DNA from: Strigamia acuminata
Lineage: Eukaryota; Arthropoda; Chilopoda; Geophilomorpha; Linotaeniidae
Assembly (NCBI GenBank): GCA_949358305.1
Contig: OX442320.1
Coordinates: 5,162,259 to 5,226,258 of the forward strand
Direction: 5' to 3'
Length of the DNA stretch: 64,000 bases
This document shows, in pieces, positions 42,265 to 56,178 of the stretch (the first letter of the stretch is position 1; the number at the start of each line of letters is the position of its first letter). A program made the translations under genes and the position numbers. Below the pieces are notes generated by a model, which was not told the DNA's origin, made no database searches, and saw only the letters and a list, made by a program, of their open reading frames with translations.

Positions 42265-44159
42265 TTCAAACATAAAAGCAATAACACATTTTTATTATCC
42301 AAAAACTAATCAAAACTTCAAAAAAAAAAAAGCATTTACTGACAAAAACTGCAGCTTTAATTGCCAATAATGCATTTCTAACCCAAAAAATGCAACCTCA
42401 TGAAAAAATCCACACAAAAAAAAAAAATAAAAAACAAAAAAACTGCATAATACTTAAGCTCAATCATATCACACATTGTATCCCACCATAAAAATCCAAT
42501 ACCAGATCCCCCCCTTCACTGCAGACCATGACATCAATCAACAAAACCTCCCCACAAATGCTAAATGCACATATCTGCTAAAACTCCCCTCAAATTGTCG
42601 AAACCAATTCAAACTCCCATTTCTTGCGTGTTGAGAAAACTACTGTTTAATGGCTTATTATTGCAAACACGCGCACATTTCTCCGAGTCGTTTTCGTGCT
42701 AATCAAACAAAGTCACACAAAAATTGACATTTTCCACCCAAAAAAAAAAAATAAAAAAAATCACGTGACACAATTTTAGCATTCTAGCAACACCGACCCC
42801 AATACACCTCACAAAACCACTCATCAAATTCCTCTGTGGCTGTCATCACCCCCCCAACACCTTCCTCTAATCCCCCTCCCCTGTGGACACCCCTGGTTTG
42901 GATTTTTAGATTTTGGTTTTTACACCACTCGTGGACCCCCCTGGTGACTGAAATAAAAAAAAATTGATTTTTTTTGGTGTTTTTGGTGGATTTTTTGGAC
43001 AAATTTGTTGAATTTTTAATTTTTTGAGAAATTTTTTTGTTGGGGTTTTGAAAGGTTGTGTTGGGTTACATGTAAAGTGGGTTTGAGTGGGTTAGGGTTA
43101 CTTGGATTCAATGGTTTGTGTCTATGTTGTCTATTCATGTTGGATTTTTCCCAGGGATCTTCTTCGGGTGGAGAGAAAGGCGGATTTAATGAATGAGATA
43201 TATTGTGTGCAAGGAAATAAATGGAGGAGTTAAGTTTTTTTTTTGTAATGATTGGTTTAATTATTCTTTTGTTGATTTGGAGGTTTGGTTGGAAAATTTA
43301 GAAATTGTAACAATGTTTTTTTTTTTTTTTTTTTTTTTTTTTGTGAATTTTTTGATTTTTTGAAACATGAATGTGTTATTGCACTTAAAGTTGCATTGTT
43401 TAGTGCAAAAATGCATTTTGTTTTGATAAAATGGCTGGAAAATGCATTTTGTTTCAGATGAAAGAGCTAGAAAATGCATTTTGTAGGCAAAATATGCAAA
43501 AATTATTATTTTTGATAAAAAAATGCAATAATGCATTTTTGTAAAAATAATGTGCATAAATGCAAAAAACTTAAGCAAAAATTTATGAAATAATGTATTT
43601 TTTAAAACAAAATAGTTGCAAAAATGTATTTTAAGACAAAAAATGCATTCTCTTAAATAAAAAGCAAAAATACATGTTTTTAAAACAATAAATGTAAAAA
43701 AAATTATATATTTGAAAAAATGCATATTTACACATAAAATCCAATTTTCATATAAAAAAATCACAATTCTTACACCTAACAAAAAAAAACAAATAATTAA
43801 ACAATTTAATCAATTATTAATGAATCAACCATTAATAATAGCTTAAATCATCCAATTTTCAATTAAGAAATAAAAAAAATAAAAAAAAACTCTAAATCCC
43901 CAATTAACCCAACAAAAAAAAACAAAAACTTACAAATATCATACAAAACTTTCCAATTTAAAAAAAATCCTTTCCTGCCATCCCCAACCAAACAAACACC
44001 AATCCCACAACAACAACTTCCCTGCCATCAATCCCTCATGAGAAACTGCAGGTGAACACTGAATAATTCAGCAAAATGCAAGAAAACATAAAAATAAAAA
44101 AACCAAACAAATTTGACCCCTCAAACAACAATTACAGTCCAATTACAAACCCCTCCCAC

Positions 44160-44195
<36 letters not shown>

Positions 44196-44690
44196 ATGGT
44201 CACCTATGTCAACAACATTAACCTCATTCATTACTTTTATTTAGCAATCAACAACTCCCTTAATTCCTTAATTCCACCACAGGTGTTTGCTTAAATTTGT
44301 TTGCCGGTGTCTAATTTAAAAAAAAAAAAAAACAAACTCCACTTGTTAATTAGCAAAACCTATAATTGAACAGTTACCCCCCACCACTCATTGAGGAGTC
44401 TCTTGATACCAATTGCTTTTAAAATTATTTCCATCAATTTGTTGACAAGAAAATTCACATATCAAATTAAGCCTTTTTTTGTCGGCATCCAATTAATTTT
44501 TTTTTTCTCTTTTTCCTTTTTTCTTTGTCTTGCAATTTAATTTATTTTCCCATTGGCTGAGCCCAGAATAGAAAGGAAAGTTTATATCCCACTCTTGAGA
44601 ATAAAGTGTAACTAAGTGTTAGGGTTAATGTCAAAGTGAGATAAGAAAAGCATTTTGCTTGCTGGTTAATGTCATTCATTGTCTGTGACT
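42265..44690. other. Low-complexity interval without genes
   Basis: It holds long A or T homopolymers (43319-43341, 44161-44191, 44319-44333), a TGCATTTTG-rich degenerate array at 43390-43720 and otherwise AT-rich DNA. No coding region is supported. Confidence 0.5.
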
Positions 44691-45769
44691 GGTCACAGGA
44701 CTTCAATCAAGCGTGTCTTATTGGATTTGGTTGAAAGTCCCGAGTGTCGACGACGAAACAAAAGGCGAGGAATCAAATGCTTAACCCTATCATTTTGGTT
44801 TCCAATTAAATATTTGGGGAAAGGAGAAAAAGAATAAGAGAGAAAACAGATGCATTCGACTGTGGTGTTTGCAGAATAGTTTTCGGCTTTTTCAATGAAG
44901 CAGTTTTGAACCATCCTCTGCTACCACTTAGTGTTGCTCTTTGTTGTTGTTCATTGTTGCTTGATTTTGTGGAGTTGCAATCAGTTTTGATTTGTTTAAT
45001 GGAAGAATGCTTTGAAATGACAAATGTGTGCATTGTTGATTTACTATTAAGTGAGAAGTTTCTGAATTTTATCATTGTTATGGAAAAGTGTTAAGTGTGC
45101 AATACACATTAGGAATGATTGTTGTGTGAATAAAACATTAAGGGTCCTCAATAATGCAGTGATTGTGATTATTGGAACAATCACTTCTGCGCCTTCAGCG
45201 TGTCTTTTATGAAAGCCCTTGTTGTTAAATAATGAAAGTGTGGATTTTGTCACTTTCAAAATAAATCCCAGCATTGTTAAAAATGTCATAGAAAGAGAAA
45301 TATATAATTATCTGATCTCGTCGAAATAATCTTAAAATTATAGAATGTTTTTTTTCTGTCAAACTTACGAGATATAATTAAAAAGCATTGTCAAATTTCT
45401 AACGGAACAGTAAATTGTTCCGCCATTACAATTATCCAGAATTTATAAATACTGTCACTAGGTGGCATTATTTATACGTCATCAATAACAAAACAAAACA
45501 AGCACTCGTATTCAAGCACCCATTCACGATTCAAGCATGTTTTCATGTAATAGTTATGAAGGAGATGGTGATTTGCATGTTTTTAGCTACAAAGTCGATG
45601 TTAAGTCAATATTTTTAGCTCCCAAAATAGATGTTTTTGATACTTTTTGATCAATTTTCGCAATACCCCGTGATAACAACTGAGTGAAATGTGCGGTAAT
45701 AGTGTTATTAAGAAACAATGTTTACCTCGGTGTTCACAAAACATGTCATCGATAACGTAAAATCCTAAA

Positions 45770-46035
45770 TTTTAACATTGTTGCAACAATATGACATAAA
45801 TTTTGGCAGTTACAATAATATTGTATGAATTTTGGCAGTTACAATAATATTATATGAATTTTAGCATTATCACAATAATATTATATGAATTTTGGCATTG
45901 TTAAAAAATTACTACCAGAATTTTATCATTGTTAAAAAGTTACTACCAGAATTTTATCATTGTTAAAAAATTACTACCAGAATTTTATCATTGTTAAAAA
46001 ATTACTACCAGAATTTTATCATTGCTACATCATCA
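45770..46035. repeat. 31-bp minisatellite
   Basis: Copies of GAATTTTATCATTGTTAAAA followed by AATTACTACCA. The left part has an AATATTATATGAATTTTGGC variant. Confidence 0.87.
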
Positions 46036-46899
46036 CTCTCCGTATTTTAGGATTGTTGAGTATTTTTCACCTGAATTGCAGCATTGTTTAATTTTTATTA
46101 ATAGAAATTTAGCTTTGTTGGGTCATTTTTATCCTAGTTAGAGCATTATTAAGTGACTGTTGTATGATTTCCATCACACTGTTGATTTCCTAGCACAAAA
46201 GAGAAAAAAAATGTCTCACCGAAGTCCAACCAAACCAACCTCCTGGCCCTCTTTAAAGCTGAACATTTAATCAAGTCGCATTGCCATATAAACCTCACAA
46301 ATTCCAATTTTTTCTCCAACTCCAGCACTCCAACCCACAGTGGAAAAACTAAAGCAAAACTAAATTAACCTTCTTCCCTTCTTTGATTTCTATTGATGAG
46401 ATTCTTTCCTGGCTTCCTCCAAATGGCCCATAAAAAGAGCTCCAATACTCCAATTAAATCAAAAATTAAGTCACATTTCACGACTCAAACTCTGCCATCT
46501 TTCAACGTCAAAAGTTTCAAACACTCTTCTAATTTCGCCCTTTTCTGCGAAGCCATTTTTTCCTTTTTCTCTAAGCAAATGGTGTCCTTAACTCCCATGA
46601 CCCAACCTGTTTCTGTGCCCCATTTTCTAAATGAATGGACTATCATCCGCGTCTAAATCTAATTTTCGCCGCCTCATCAGCACCAGATGAAGTAGAGTAT
46701 AAAAGAGGATTCTCGACCAAATCGAAAAAAAGGCAGGAGGAAAAAAATCCAAAGTTGCCAATTCTCTAGAAAACGGTTATCGAAAGGTCGTCGTTTTCCA
46801 ATGACACCATTTGTCATGAAAATGGCGCTCCTTGGAAAAAAAAATAATCAAAAGAAGAGAAATTCAATACACTTTTTTTTCTTTAAATTTTTTAAATAA

Positions 46900-47290
46900 A
46901 AATAAAAAATGTATAAAATTCAAGTAAAAGAGAATTTTTTTTATATATTATTTTATTTAGAAAATGTCTATATTAATTATTAATTGTATATATTTATGTA
47001 TATATTTTTATATTTATATTTATTTGCATATTTACATATTTGTATATTTATATTTATATATTTATATTTTTATATTAATATTTTTATATTTATATTTTTT
47101 TGCATATTTATATTTATATATTCATATTTACATATTCATATTTACATATTTGTATATGTATATTCATATTCTTATTTATATATTTATATATTTATTTTTA
47201 TATTTATATTTATACATTTGTATTTATATTTATATTTTATTTTAATATTTTTATTTTTATATCTTATTTTTATGTTTTTATATTTTTATT
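46900..47290. repeat. TATATTTA low-complexity tract
   Basis: Imperfect (TATTTATAT)n. The isoleucine/tyrosine-rich open frames across it are artefacts. Confidence 0.88.
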
Positions 47291-47825
47291 TTCCATTGCT
47301 TTCAAAAGCTCCTCCGTGGAGAGCTTTGCTGCAAGGCGCGCAAAGCTGTTAAATTTTTTATTTCTTTAATAAATAAATTAGCAGTAGTATTCAAAAAAGT
47401 GTTGCAAACTCTCAACAACCTGAGGTGTGTAGTGCAGTGCTATGCTGTTATGGTGTTACCCCAAGAGGGAACAATGTAGTTCTTTATCGACTCCTTTGAT
47501 CCCTCTAATCTCAAAGGAGAATTGTGAAGAAGTGCACTTCCAGGAAAATGTTTTTAAAAACCAATTTGATTGGTCTATTGAGTCACATGATCCATTTAAG
47601 CCAATCAAATCGTTTATAGATGGTCGCAAGACCAAATCTTATCTGGACAAAAGCCGCAGAAGTCATACAAGATTTATACAGGGCCTATACGGTATTTCCT
47701 TGGTCAGATTTACTTGTACAAAATCAATCGCTTGACCCGGAGGACCGATAGTATAAGCTAAAGTCGCTATAGCGTAGCATCTCGCGATTACGAGATGTCT
47801 TCTCTTGCAGAAGCTCGCAGTAGCA

Positions 47826-48268
47826 TATACTCAAAACCACCACAACGTTGTCCTAACTCCTATTGGCTAAGCCATTTTAACATTTTAATTTTAATATCGG
47901 CGCAGGTATCGGTATCGGCCGATATGTGGTTGCCGATTATCGGTATCGGCGATACTGCAAAATATCAATATCAGTCAAAGTTTACTCTATACAGGGTGTT
48001 CTAAAAGTCTGGTCCTCTCCAAATATTTCCTGAGCAATTGCATCTTGGCCAACTTTGATGAAGTGATCGTATAGAAAGTTGGGTGAGAGCAATCCAATGA
48101 TGTCATCAAATTTGACCTTGAAGGTCATTTTCAAGGTCACTTTCTAACTTTTAAACCGTTTAAGATACAGCGCAATTTCCAATTACAAAGTTGTAGAGCA
48201 CCATCAAATTAGTACTTTCCAACTTATTTTAGTTATCTTAGGACAACGTTGTGGTGGTTTTGAGTATA
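47826..48268. mobile_element. MITE with TATACTC termini, 443 bp
   Basis: TATACTCAAAACCACCACAA with CGTTGTCCTAA at the left is mirrored at the right (TTAGGACAACG, GTGGTGGTTTTGAGTATA). GCA flanks both ends (47823-47825, 48269-48271). The interior carries ACAGGGTGTTCTAAAAGT at 47993 and TTACAAAGTTGTAGAGCACC at 48184, the latter a dispersed motif also seen at 49200 and 58660. Confidence 0.85.
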
Positions 48269-48274
48269 GCAAGA

Positions 48275-50080
48275 AATTTGTGCAGCCTTGCTCACTTTGT
48301 GCTAATGCCGGTCCTCTTTGTGTCAACGACTCATCCTTAACCGGTGTCTTTTAGCAAATTGTCCAGCCTTTGATGCCGCTTCAGCTATTACCGCAAGGAT
48401 AAACATTAGGCCATTTACTGGCATTGCTTGGGTGGGTCAGACAAGGCATTTGAAGCATTTGAACAAAGGAGGGGAAATTAATTGAGAAAAAATTCCAATA
48501 GTCAATGGGGTTTAAAAATCTATGAAAACACTTGACATAAACATACGATAAGGCTTTTAAGAGAAAGTTAAAGCGTTTGAAAAAAGCAATTTCTTTTGAC
48601 CACAAGCACAAGCTGCTTTACTGCTTAAAATAATAAACCCTTTAAAGTCTCCCAAGAAATAAAGCCACTCGAAAATGAGACTTCAAATTGAAATTCGATA
48701 CTTCACAACGACCCAAAACATCCAGTAAACATTCCGAAAAAGAAAATTCACACGACCAGGGCAGTGATGTTTAGCAAGCAACACCAAGCTAGAAAATGTG
48801 CAGTCAAGCAAATAAACAAAACCACAAAAACAAATGCCAATCAATGATCAAAAATTGTTCTTGCAAGTAACGGAAGCCGTTATTACCACAAAATTACGTG
48901 CTTGTCAACAAAAGTTATGTGTTGACAAAATAACCTCAAGTATCCGAAAGAGAATGTCGTTGAACCTAGTCAAGATATTTCAAATGTTTGATAATGTATT
49001 GTATTGATATTCCATTTAGTAATCACTAGTTGTGGTTGTTGGCAGTTGCCTTCCGTATATCCGATAGTGTGTACTAATATTGAATGGCGTTTATGAACTA
49101 CCGTACATACAATAATAAAATCAATGACTAACCCTTTTGAATCTCTAAAAGCTTTCAATTTGATGAATTAAAAGTTATTTTTTATTATTAAATTTCCAAT
49201 TGCAAAGTTGTAGAGCAACATTGATTTAATCCAATAGAGTAACATTAAGCGAAAAGCCGTTAAGCATTGCAATGAAGTACCAAAAATCAATTCAAACATG
49301 CATTGTTTTAGAGTATTTAGACACTAAAACCTGTACATAGCATGAATGTGGCTTTCCAACACACTTTATTTCTTACACAACTTCATCCCCAATGTTCAAA
49401 AGAAATGTCTATTAATTCCCACTAGATGGCCCTACAATAAAGTGTTGCAGATCTTTGGAACCATTTGCAGACCAAAAATTACAAATGTTATCATTGTTTT
49501 AGCCATTTATATTGACAAATGGACCCCAAAACCCTGCAAAACACAACTTTAACCAGCACCCTTTGACTGGAGCTAGTAAATCTTCACATTAAACAAGCAA
49601 AAGAGAATTCAGTAGATTGCATTTAAGCCAAGTTCATAAAAATTCAAGAAGTTGAAAACATCCCACAGGAATGCAGCCAGAAAAAGAATTTTTTTCAAGA
49701 AAAAGGAAACATGTGCCTGAAAGCCTCAAATCCCACTGGAGGTCACAGGAAATGGAAGTGAGAGATTGCTTAGAGAAGCATGGCTCTATCTCGACTTCAC
49801 ACCAATCAATAACCAACCATTTTGCTTCCTAGCACTTGCCTGAGTCCGGTCCGCTGACCTCATCCACTAATCTTACGACTTTGTCTGCTACAAACTCTTC
49901 CCCAACCCTAACTCCACATTTTCAACTGGAGAAGCATATTCGAGTGCCCGTCATTGTTATTGCACGCATCGAAAGAAAAAAGTCCATCACATAAGGCAAT
50001 ATCGATTGCCTATGTTCAATTTTCTGACCAGACTTTGAACAATTTTTTTCATTACGTTCAGTCAAAAGATTATCTGAAGT
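48275..50080. other. No gene recognised
   Basis: It contains one copy of the AAAGTTGTAGAGCA dispersed motif at about 49203. I see no coding signature and no tandem array. Confidence 0.4.
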
Positions 50081-50081
50081 A

Positions 50082-50238
50082 TTGTTACGTGTACGGACCG
50101 TTCAGCTTATCGGCCGATCCGTATCGCACATTCGATTAATTAGTTGTCGAAATTTAACAACTAATTAATCGAATATGAGCGATACGGATCAGCCGATACG
50201 GATCAGCCGATAAGCGGAACGGTCTGTACGCGTAACAA
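50082..50238. mobile_element. Fold-back MITE, 157 bp, TA target duplication
   Basis: It is almost wholly palindromic: TTGTTACGTGTACGGACCGT and onwards to TTAATTAGTTGT is mirrored to CGCGTAACAA around a loop of about 10 bp. TA flanks both sides. One arm carries an extra CCGATACGGATCAG duplication. Confidence 0.88.
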
Positions 50239-51149
50239 TACCCAAAAATAACCAAAATTCTCTTTTAGAGGGGTATATATTATTAACCCACTAAAATTCC
50301 TTGGATTTCCACTAAAAAAAAACTAATTCTCCCACTTCTAGTACAAGCTTGTCCCACTAGGTGAGTGTTCTAGGAACCTATCGGCATCAGTTTACCGGCT
50401 GAAGTTATTGTAATGGTTTTATAGGTCTGTTTATGTCATGGATGGCACATCTAAACTTCCGTAGTTCTTATTCAAGATGCAGCTACAATTCAAAGTTGTT
50501 GAAATTGGAAAACAATTAAAATCATTTTACAATCATTACAAGCATGCAAAAACAATTCTGGGTGAAATAGTTGATGTTAATGATGTTATAAAGCAAGTTC
50601 TTCAAAAACAGTGTTTTTCTATGAGGATTTGATATGCAAAGTGAGCCATAAATTGTATTAAATTTCAAAACTTTTTTCTAAGTTTTATACTTCATAAATT
50701 TCACAAATTCCCAAGAATGTCTTTCAGTTAGTGCTGAATGCACACATAAAACAGTTTCCCCTGCTTTTTATACAGAGAAGAATTGGTTGAATTGTATTTT
50801 TATCACCTACCTTGTATTGTTAAATTTTGCATTAAAAAAATTAGAAAATTAAGAAAATTAACTCATTTAGATGGCAATTTTTTCCTTTTATGATGTTTTT
50901 TAATTTTTTTTAAAATTAAAAAAGAATCACCATAATTTTGTCATACCATCAATTTATCCCCCACATCCTATGCATGGAAATTAGATTCTGACTACCGAAA
51001 ATAAAAAGGTGTTAATTGCATTACATCAAAGAGGGCGCACTGTGTTCATTAGTGGCTTGAAAAACTAATAAATGAAGTGCGGTTAGAGATCAACCTCCAT
51101 TTCTTGATTGGCATCGTTCAACCAAAACCACCAACAAAAGATAACACTT

Positions 51150-51540
51150 TTGTCAAAATAAATAAATAAACAAATAAATAAATAAACAAATAAATAAAGA
51201 AACAAATAAATAAAGAAACAAATAAATAAAGAAACAAATAAATAAAGAAACAAATAAATAAAGAAACAAATAAATAAACAAACAAATAAATAAAGAAACA
51301 AATAAATAAACAAATAAATAAATAAACAATTAAATAAATAAATAAACAATTAAATAAATAAATAAACAAATAAATAAACAAATAAATAAACAAATAAACA
51401 AATAAATAAATAAACAATTATATAAATAAATAAACAAATAAATAAACAAATAAATAAATAAATAAATAAATAAACAATTAAATAAATAAACAATCAAATA
51501 AACAATCAAATAAATAAACAAATAAATAAATAAATAGTAA
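51150..51540. repeat. (AAATAAATAAAC/G)n array
   Basis: An imperfect array mixing AAAT, AAAC and AAAG tetranucleotides in higher-order units such as AAACAAATAAATAAAG. Confidence 0.9.
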
Positions 51541-51544
51541 AAAC

Positions 51545-53060
51545 TTACCGTAAAAGTTTTTCCTGTCTTGGTCAAAACCCGTTACCATGACGAAAGTAAT
51601 CTGAAATAGCAATAAAAATAATTAAAAAAATGTATAAAATAATTAAAACTTCTAAATTAATTCTGCGCTTTAATATCTGGCTATTTTCATTTTCACTGAC
51701 AAATCAATGACGCGTCATATGAAAGATCACACGACAGAAGCCAATTACACGCTTAAGTCGGCACGATTCAGCACAAAAGACGGCAGTCACTGTTGAGATG
51801 CGGTCATTAAGTGAGATGACGCTTGCAACAAAGCTCTGCTGATGAAACTTTAATGGAGCCGCAAGAAAAACTCAACGGATGAAGGCAAATACAAACTGGA
51901 CTGACTTTATCACAACCCTCATTTCTCCTCCCACTTGAATGCATTTCATCCTTTACTTCAATTGGATCCTTCAAAAAGGTTTACAATCTCAATCGCCTGC
52001 CAAGTTGCTATTAATTACTTCTAACTTTTTCTGATTTAAAGCACAAGACTCATTTGATGAAGCTCTACAACTTTATAATTGACATTTTGTATCTCGCTTT
52101 TGTAGTTTAAGAGTTGTGATTGAATGACATTGAAGATGAGATTCAAGATCATTTGTCAAGATAGCCGTTGGAGTTCCAAATTTAAAAAACTCTTTATTTC
52201 CATCCCAGACGAGCTAGAACTGTATTATTTCCTTTGCACATGTTCAGTGTATTTTACCAAATGATGGCGCCACATAATATCTAGCCGCACTGTATTCTGG
52301 GACGACAACGGGTAACAAACATGCTTATACTCTAGTTGCAGTCAAAAAGGCACTTTACAATCTGTAGTCCCATTGTCTGGGATGACTTTCTCGAGGAGCA
52401 AACCTTTCGGAGTGACGGATGGCAGATGTCTTGCCAAAGAAACAGTACCTTAATCAGACAAGAATGAGAAACAACCGTGATATTCCCAGCAGGTGACCAA
52501 TCCAACTACTAAATAGTTAAAGCGTCGTTTCTTTCAGCAATCAATTTCAACACAAGTGGCTCTAAAGATCGATGTGAATCCAAGCGATTGAGGTGTGAAG
52601 AACAGCCTAGATAAAATTATCGATAATTTCTTTTTTGCAATCGTGGTTTTACCGGCAGCGCTGCAAATCTTACACCTGGTGCCAGAGTTCTAACTTTCAC
52701 TCTTCCAAGACAATTTTCATACAATTTCGAAGCCTTTGGTGCCCCATCAATGCCTGATCAGTGCTGGACTGGCCTGGTGGGATACCGGGAATTTCCGGTA
52801 GCGAAATACAAAAATTCCTTAGACACCTATTGGAAGTATGCTGAGTTCATTGCCGTTGCCCGTTTGGCTCTAGCTCCTTTCGTTCTGGAGGAGTTGATGC
52901 AGACAGACAGACGGACGAACAGACAAAACCGTTTTATTAGACTTTCTAAACATAGGGTTTAGAAGTTTAAAAATGTACAATTCACGTTACGAGTCGTAAC
53001 GTGAAAAAATGTTGGTTTCTTTCAAAAGCCCGCCTGATAGCGCGTCTCGGTGTCGTACGA
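51545..53060. other. No gene recognised; one dispersed motif
   Basis: At 52758-52795 the sequence CAGTGCTGGACTGGCC followed by GGGATACCGGGAATTTCC is shared with 63724-63765. The reverse complement of the AAAGTTGTAGAG motif lies at about 52062. Otherwise nothing. Confidence 0.45.
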
Positions 53061-53069
53061 GATCTCGTC

Positions 53070-53205
53070 TCGGGACCTTCTGATCTTGTCTCGAAACCTT
53101 CTGATCTCGTCTCGGGACCTTCTGATCTCGTCTCGGAACCTTCTGATCTCGTCTCAGGACCTTCTGATCTCGTCGCGGAACCGTCTAATCTCGTCTCGGA
53201 AAACC
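53070..53205. repeat. 21-bp minisatellite
   Basis: Six to seven copies of CCTTCTGATCTCGTCTCGGG plus one base. The variants alternate GGGA and GGAA. Confidence 0.9.
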
Positions 53206-53559
53206 GAGACTTGAAAACAGCCGAGTAACTGGAAGTATAGTGCCCAATCTATCCAGATTTCCCGGCATAAATTTGTTCCCGTGGCCTGAACTGTCCAGAT
53301 TTCCCAGTACTAAATTTGTTCCCAGTTGAGCCCTGTACCTGATTACCGGTGATAACTTTTTGTCGATGGAGTTGATTGGCTGCTTCGGCCTAAAACAACG
53401 CTTACAAAGAAAGGTTATTTTTAGCATTTTTTGCCGAAGCAGATTTATAGGTTTCTCACAATTCTTGCAGAAGAAGAAAAGACATTTCTCAAAAATAATA
53501 TTCAAGAAACATTTTTCTCAATTTTTTCTTCAATTCAAAATGGCTGTAAAATATTGATT

Positions 53560-55735
53560 TAGAAAATTCTTCTAACTTTATAGCGTTCTCTAAATTAAAA
53601 AAGAGTGAGAAAGATGTGAAGCTAGATGATTTAATTACATTTTTTTTAGGAGAGGACTACCTGATCTGATCTGGCACATTAATCTACCTGAAATCAATTA
53701 AAAGACGTGAACACTCTTTTTAATACCCCAGTGAATAGTGGAAAAGGACAGTAATTTGCCTCGTGTCCAATTAAGTGCCCTCACGCCACTAATAAAAGTG
53801 TAAGTCATCAGGCAGCCCATCGTCACGTGACATCATGATTTAAAGGTGACATTTTGTTTAATCTGCATCTCGTATTTGAAGAGAAAATTAATTATCTTTG
53901 TTGACGCTAAAATCAAATTTACGAATTTTTAGAATAGTAAATTAATTTTTTTTTTTACATTTTTTATGTTCTAAATGAATTATTGACACTTGAATCTGTC
54001 TTGCAAATTGGTAATTCTTTTAAGGCTTACACATAAATTTTTTAAACCGAAGTCTAGAACATCAAACTTTTTTTTTGTGGGTAATTAAATTTAGAAAATT
54101 TAAGGAGAAGAAAATAATTACTTGTATAGATTGTTTTTAAAAATAAAATATATGTTTTGAAGAAAATTTCCAAAGTACGTGCTGTAACCAAGTGGAAATA
54201 AGCAGAAGCCGGTTCAAAAATTGAGGCAATTTAAGCATCGGAAAATGTCGAAATTATTAGATTTTTTTTATTGACATTTCCTTTTTGTTTTTATTAGAAT
54301 TTATTCCATTATTCATAAAGGATTTATTGAATTTATATTGTTTTGTTAAGCATTTCAATAATTTTTATTTATTGACATTTATTTTTTGTTTTTGTTAGAA
54401 TTTATTCCATTATTCATAAAGGATTTATTGAATTTATATTGTTTTGTTAAGAATTTCAATAATTTTTATTTATTGTCAATAATTTCTAGTTTGCGATGTA
54501 TTGTTAACAATTTTTGAATTTGTGTTGCATTATTATTATTAAGAAATTTTGAATTTGTGTTGCATTATAATTATTAAGAATTTAAGATTAAAGCTTCGAC
54601 CACTTCACCGGGACTAACGGCACCTTGTTAAGAATTTTTACAATTTTCTCTCTAATTTTGTCATTGTTGTGTTGTTGTAAATAAAATAAGTTGAATCCTG
54701 AGTCGGTCATTTTTTTCCCCATTAAAACGAATAAAAAAAATCTTAAATTTCAAAATTCTTTGATAAAACCCCCCACAAGAGAAAGAATGATCCCAACAAT
54801 CCAATCCCAAAATTAAAATATTTTCCTATACATAAAAAAAAAACCCCAAAATCCAAAAACCCATTTTTCCAACCAACCCCCACATCCTTCCCCCTCAAAA
54901 AAAAAAAAAAAAAAAACTTAAATGGGTCTCAAAGTGTGAAGGATTTTCAAAGTGAAAGCCACACAGCTGTCACTTTCCATAAAAACCCTATTTTAGTGAA
55001 ATCAATGAATTCCACTTAGATGTGAATGTATTGACTGGAATAAAAAAAGAAGAAAGAGAGAGAAAAGAGTGGGTGGAATGAGTGGTGGGAATTGACAACA
55101 TCTCCCAAAATCTCTGACGCCATCTTTCAATCACTCACCAGTCTTACTTTTCATCAAGGACCTCTCACTAACTGCCAGTTTCACACTCCCAAACCCCACT
55201 CACTTTGTCACTGATCTTGCTTTCATTATTCAACAATTCTCCAAAGACAAAAGTGCAACCCAGATCATTTCTTCAATAAAACAAGGCAGCAGGGAAAGGC
55301 ATCCCACTTTCAATTTCCAATTTCCAACAAAAAATTTCTCATTCCAAGCAACTAAGTAATCAATAAACCCAACCACTAATTGCAACTTTATCCTAATGTA
55401 ATTACAATGGCAAAACTACCAAGTAAAACCTTTTTTTTGTTTCCATTTTCATAAGCAAGATAATGTACTGTATGTACTTTTGAATGGATGCACTTAATGC
55501 ACAACCAGATGAATCAATAAATAAATTTCTGATAATTTACATGTTAAAAGATTTCTTATTTATTTATGTTCTTGCAAATGTCAATGTGAAGAGTAATGCA
55601 TGACGCATGCTCAGATCATGTGTTGGTTTTGAGGTTTAAATTACAGTAGAGTGTCGATTATCCAAACTGATCGGAGACGTGGGTATTCATAAAACAGATT
55701 TGTTCGCATAATCAGACATAAGGTTTATGTAGAGT
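53560..55735. other. No gene recognised
   Basis: It holds one direct duplication of about 100 bp (54272-54372 and 54377-54475; TTATTAGAATTTATTCCATTA-type in both halves) and A-homopolymers. No coding signature is seen. Confidence 0.45.
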
Positions 55736-55741
55736 CGAGTT

Positions 55742-56178
55742 AAAAAAAACTGGACCCTCACTCTATGCTGGCAATTCAAAACACCAACAATAGCTAGGCA
55801 GCAAAACAATGCGTTACATGATACAAGTAAGTTGGCACATTTGGTACATCGCTAAATACACAATTGTAAAAGGAAATAAAACATACGATGCAATATTTAA
55901 ATAAGCACTAATTATAAATTAACACTAATTAAATATACAAATGCGAAGAACGGAGAACCAATTGTCCAACAACAGCCCCCCATTCTCCGTACAACTTGGG
56001 AAGAAGAAATAATAATGACGTAAGTAATTTCGTGTTTTGCTGCTACTGTAGCCTTATCTGCGTAGACAAGGCTATAGAAGTATTATCAGCTGTTGATGTC
56101 TGGTGTTTCACCTAGTGGCAAAACACGAAATTACTCACAATTTCAATTGCCCGCATAGAGTGAGGGTCCAGTTTTTTT
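55742..56178. mobile_element. MITE, about 437 bp
   Basis: AAAAAAACTGGACCCTCACT with CTATGC at the left is mirrored by GCATAG with AGTGAGGGTCCAGTTTTTTT at the right. There is no ORF, and the target duplication is unclear because of the A/T-rich edges. Confidence 0.8.

Noticed and set aside
46964-47369. Tyr/Ile/Phe-rich open frames resembling membrane proteins
   Set aside because: Low-complexity TATATTTA tract, open in several frames.
51083-51575. Leu/Phe/Tyr-rich minus-strand frames
   Set aside because: Tetranucleotide array; no stop arises because of the repeat unit.
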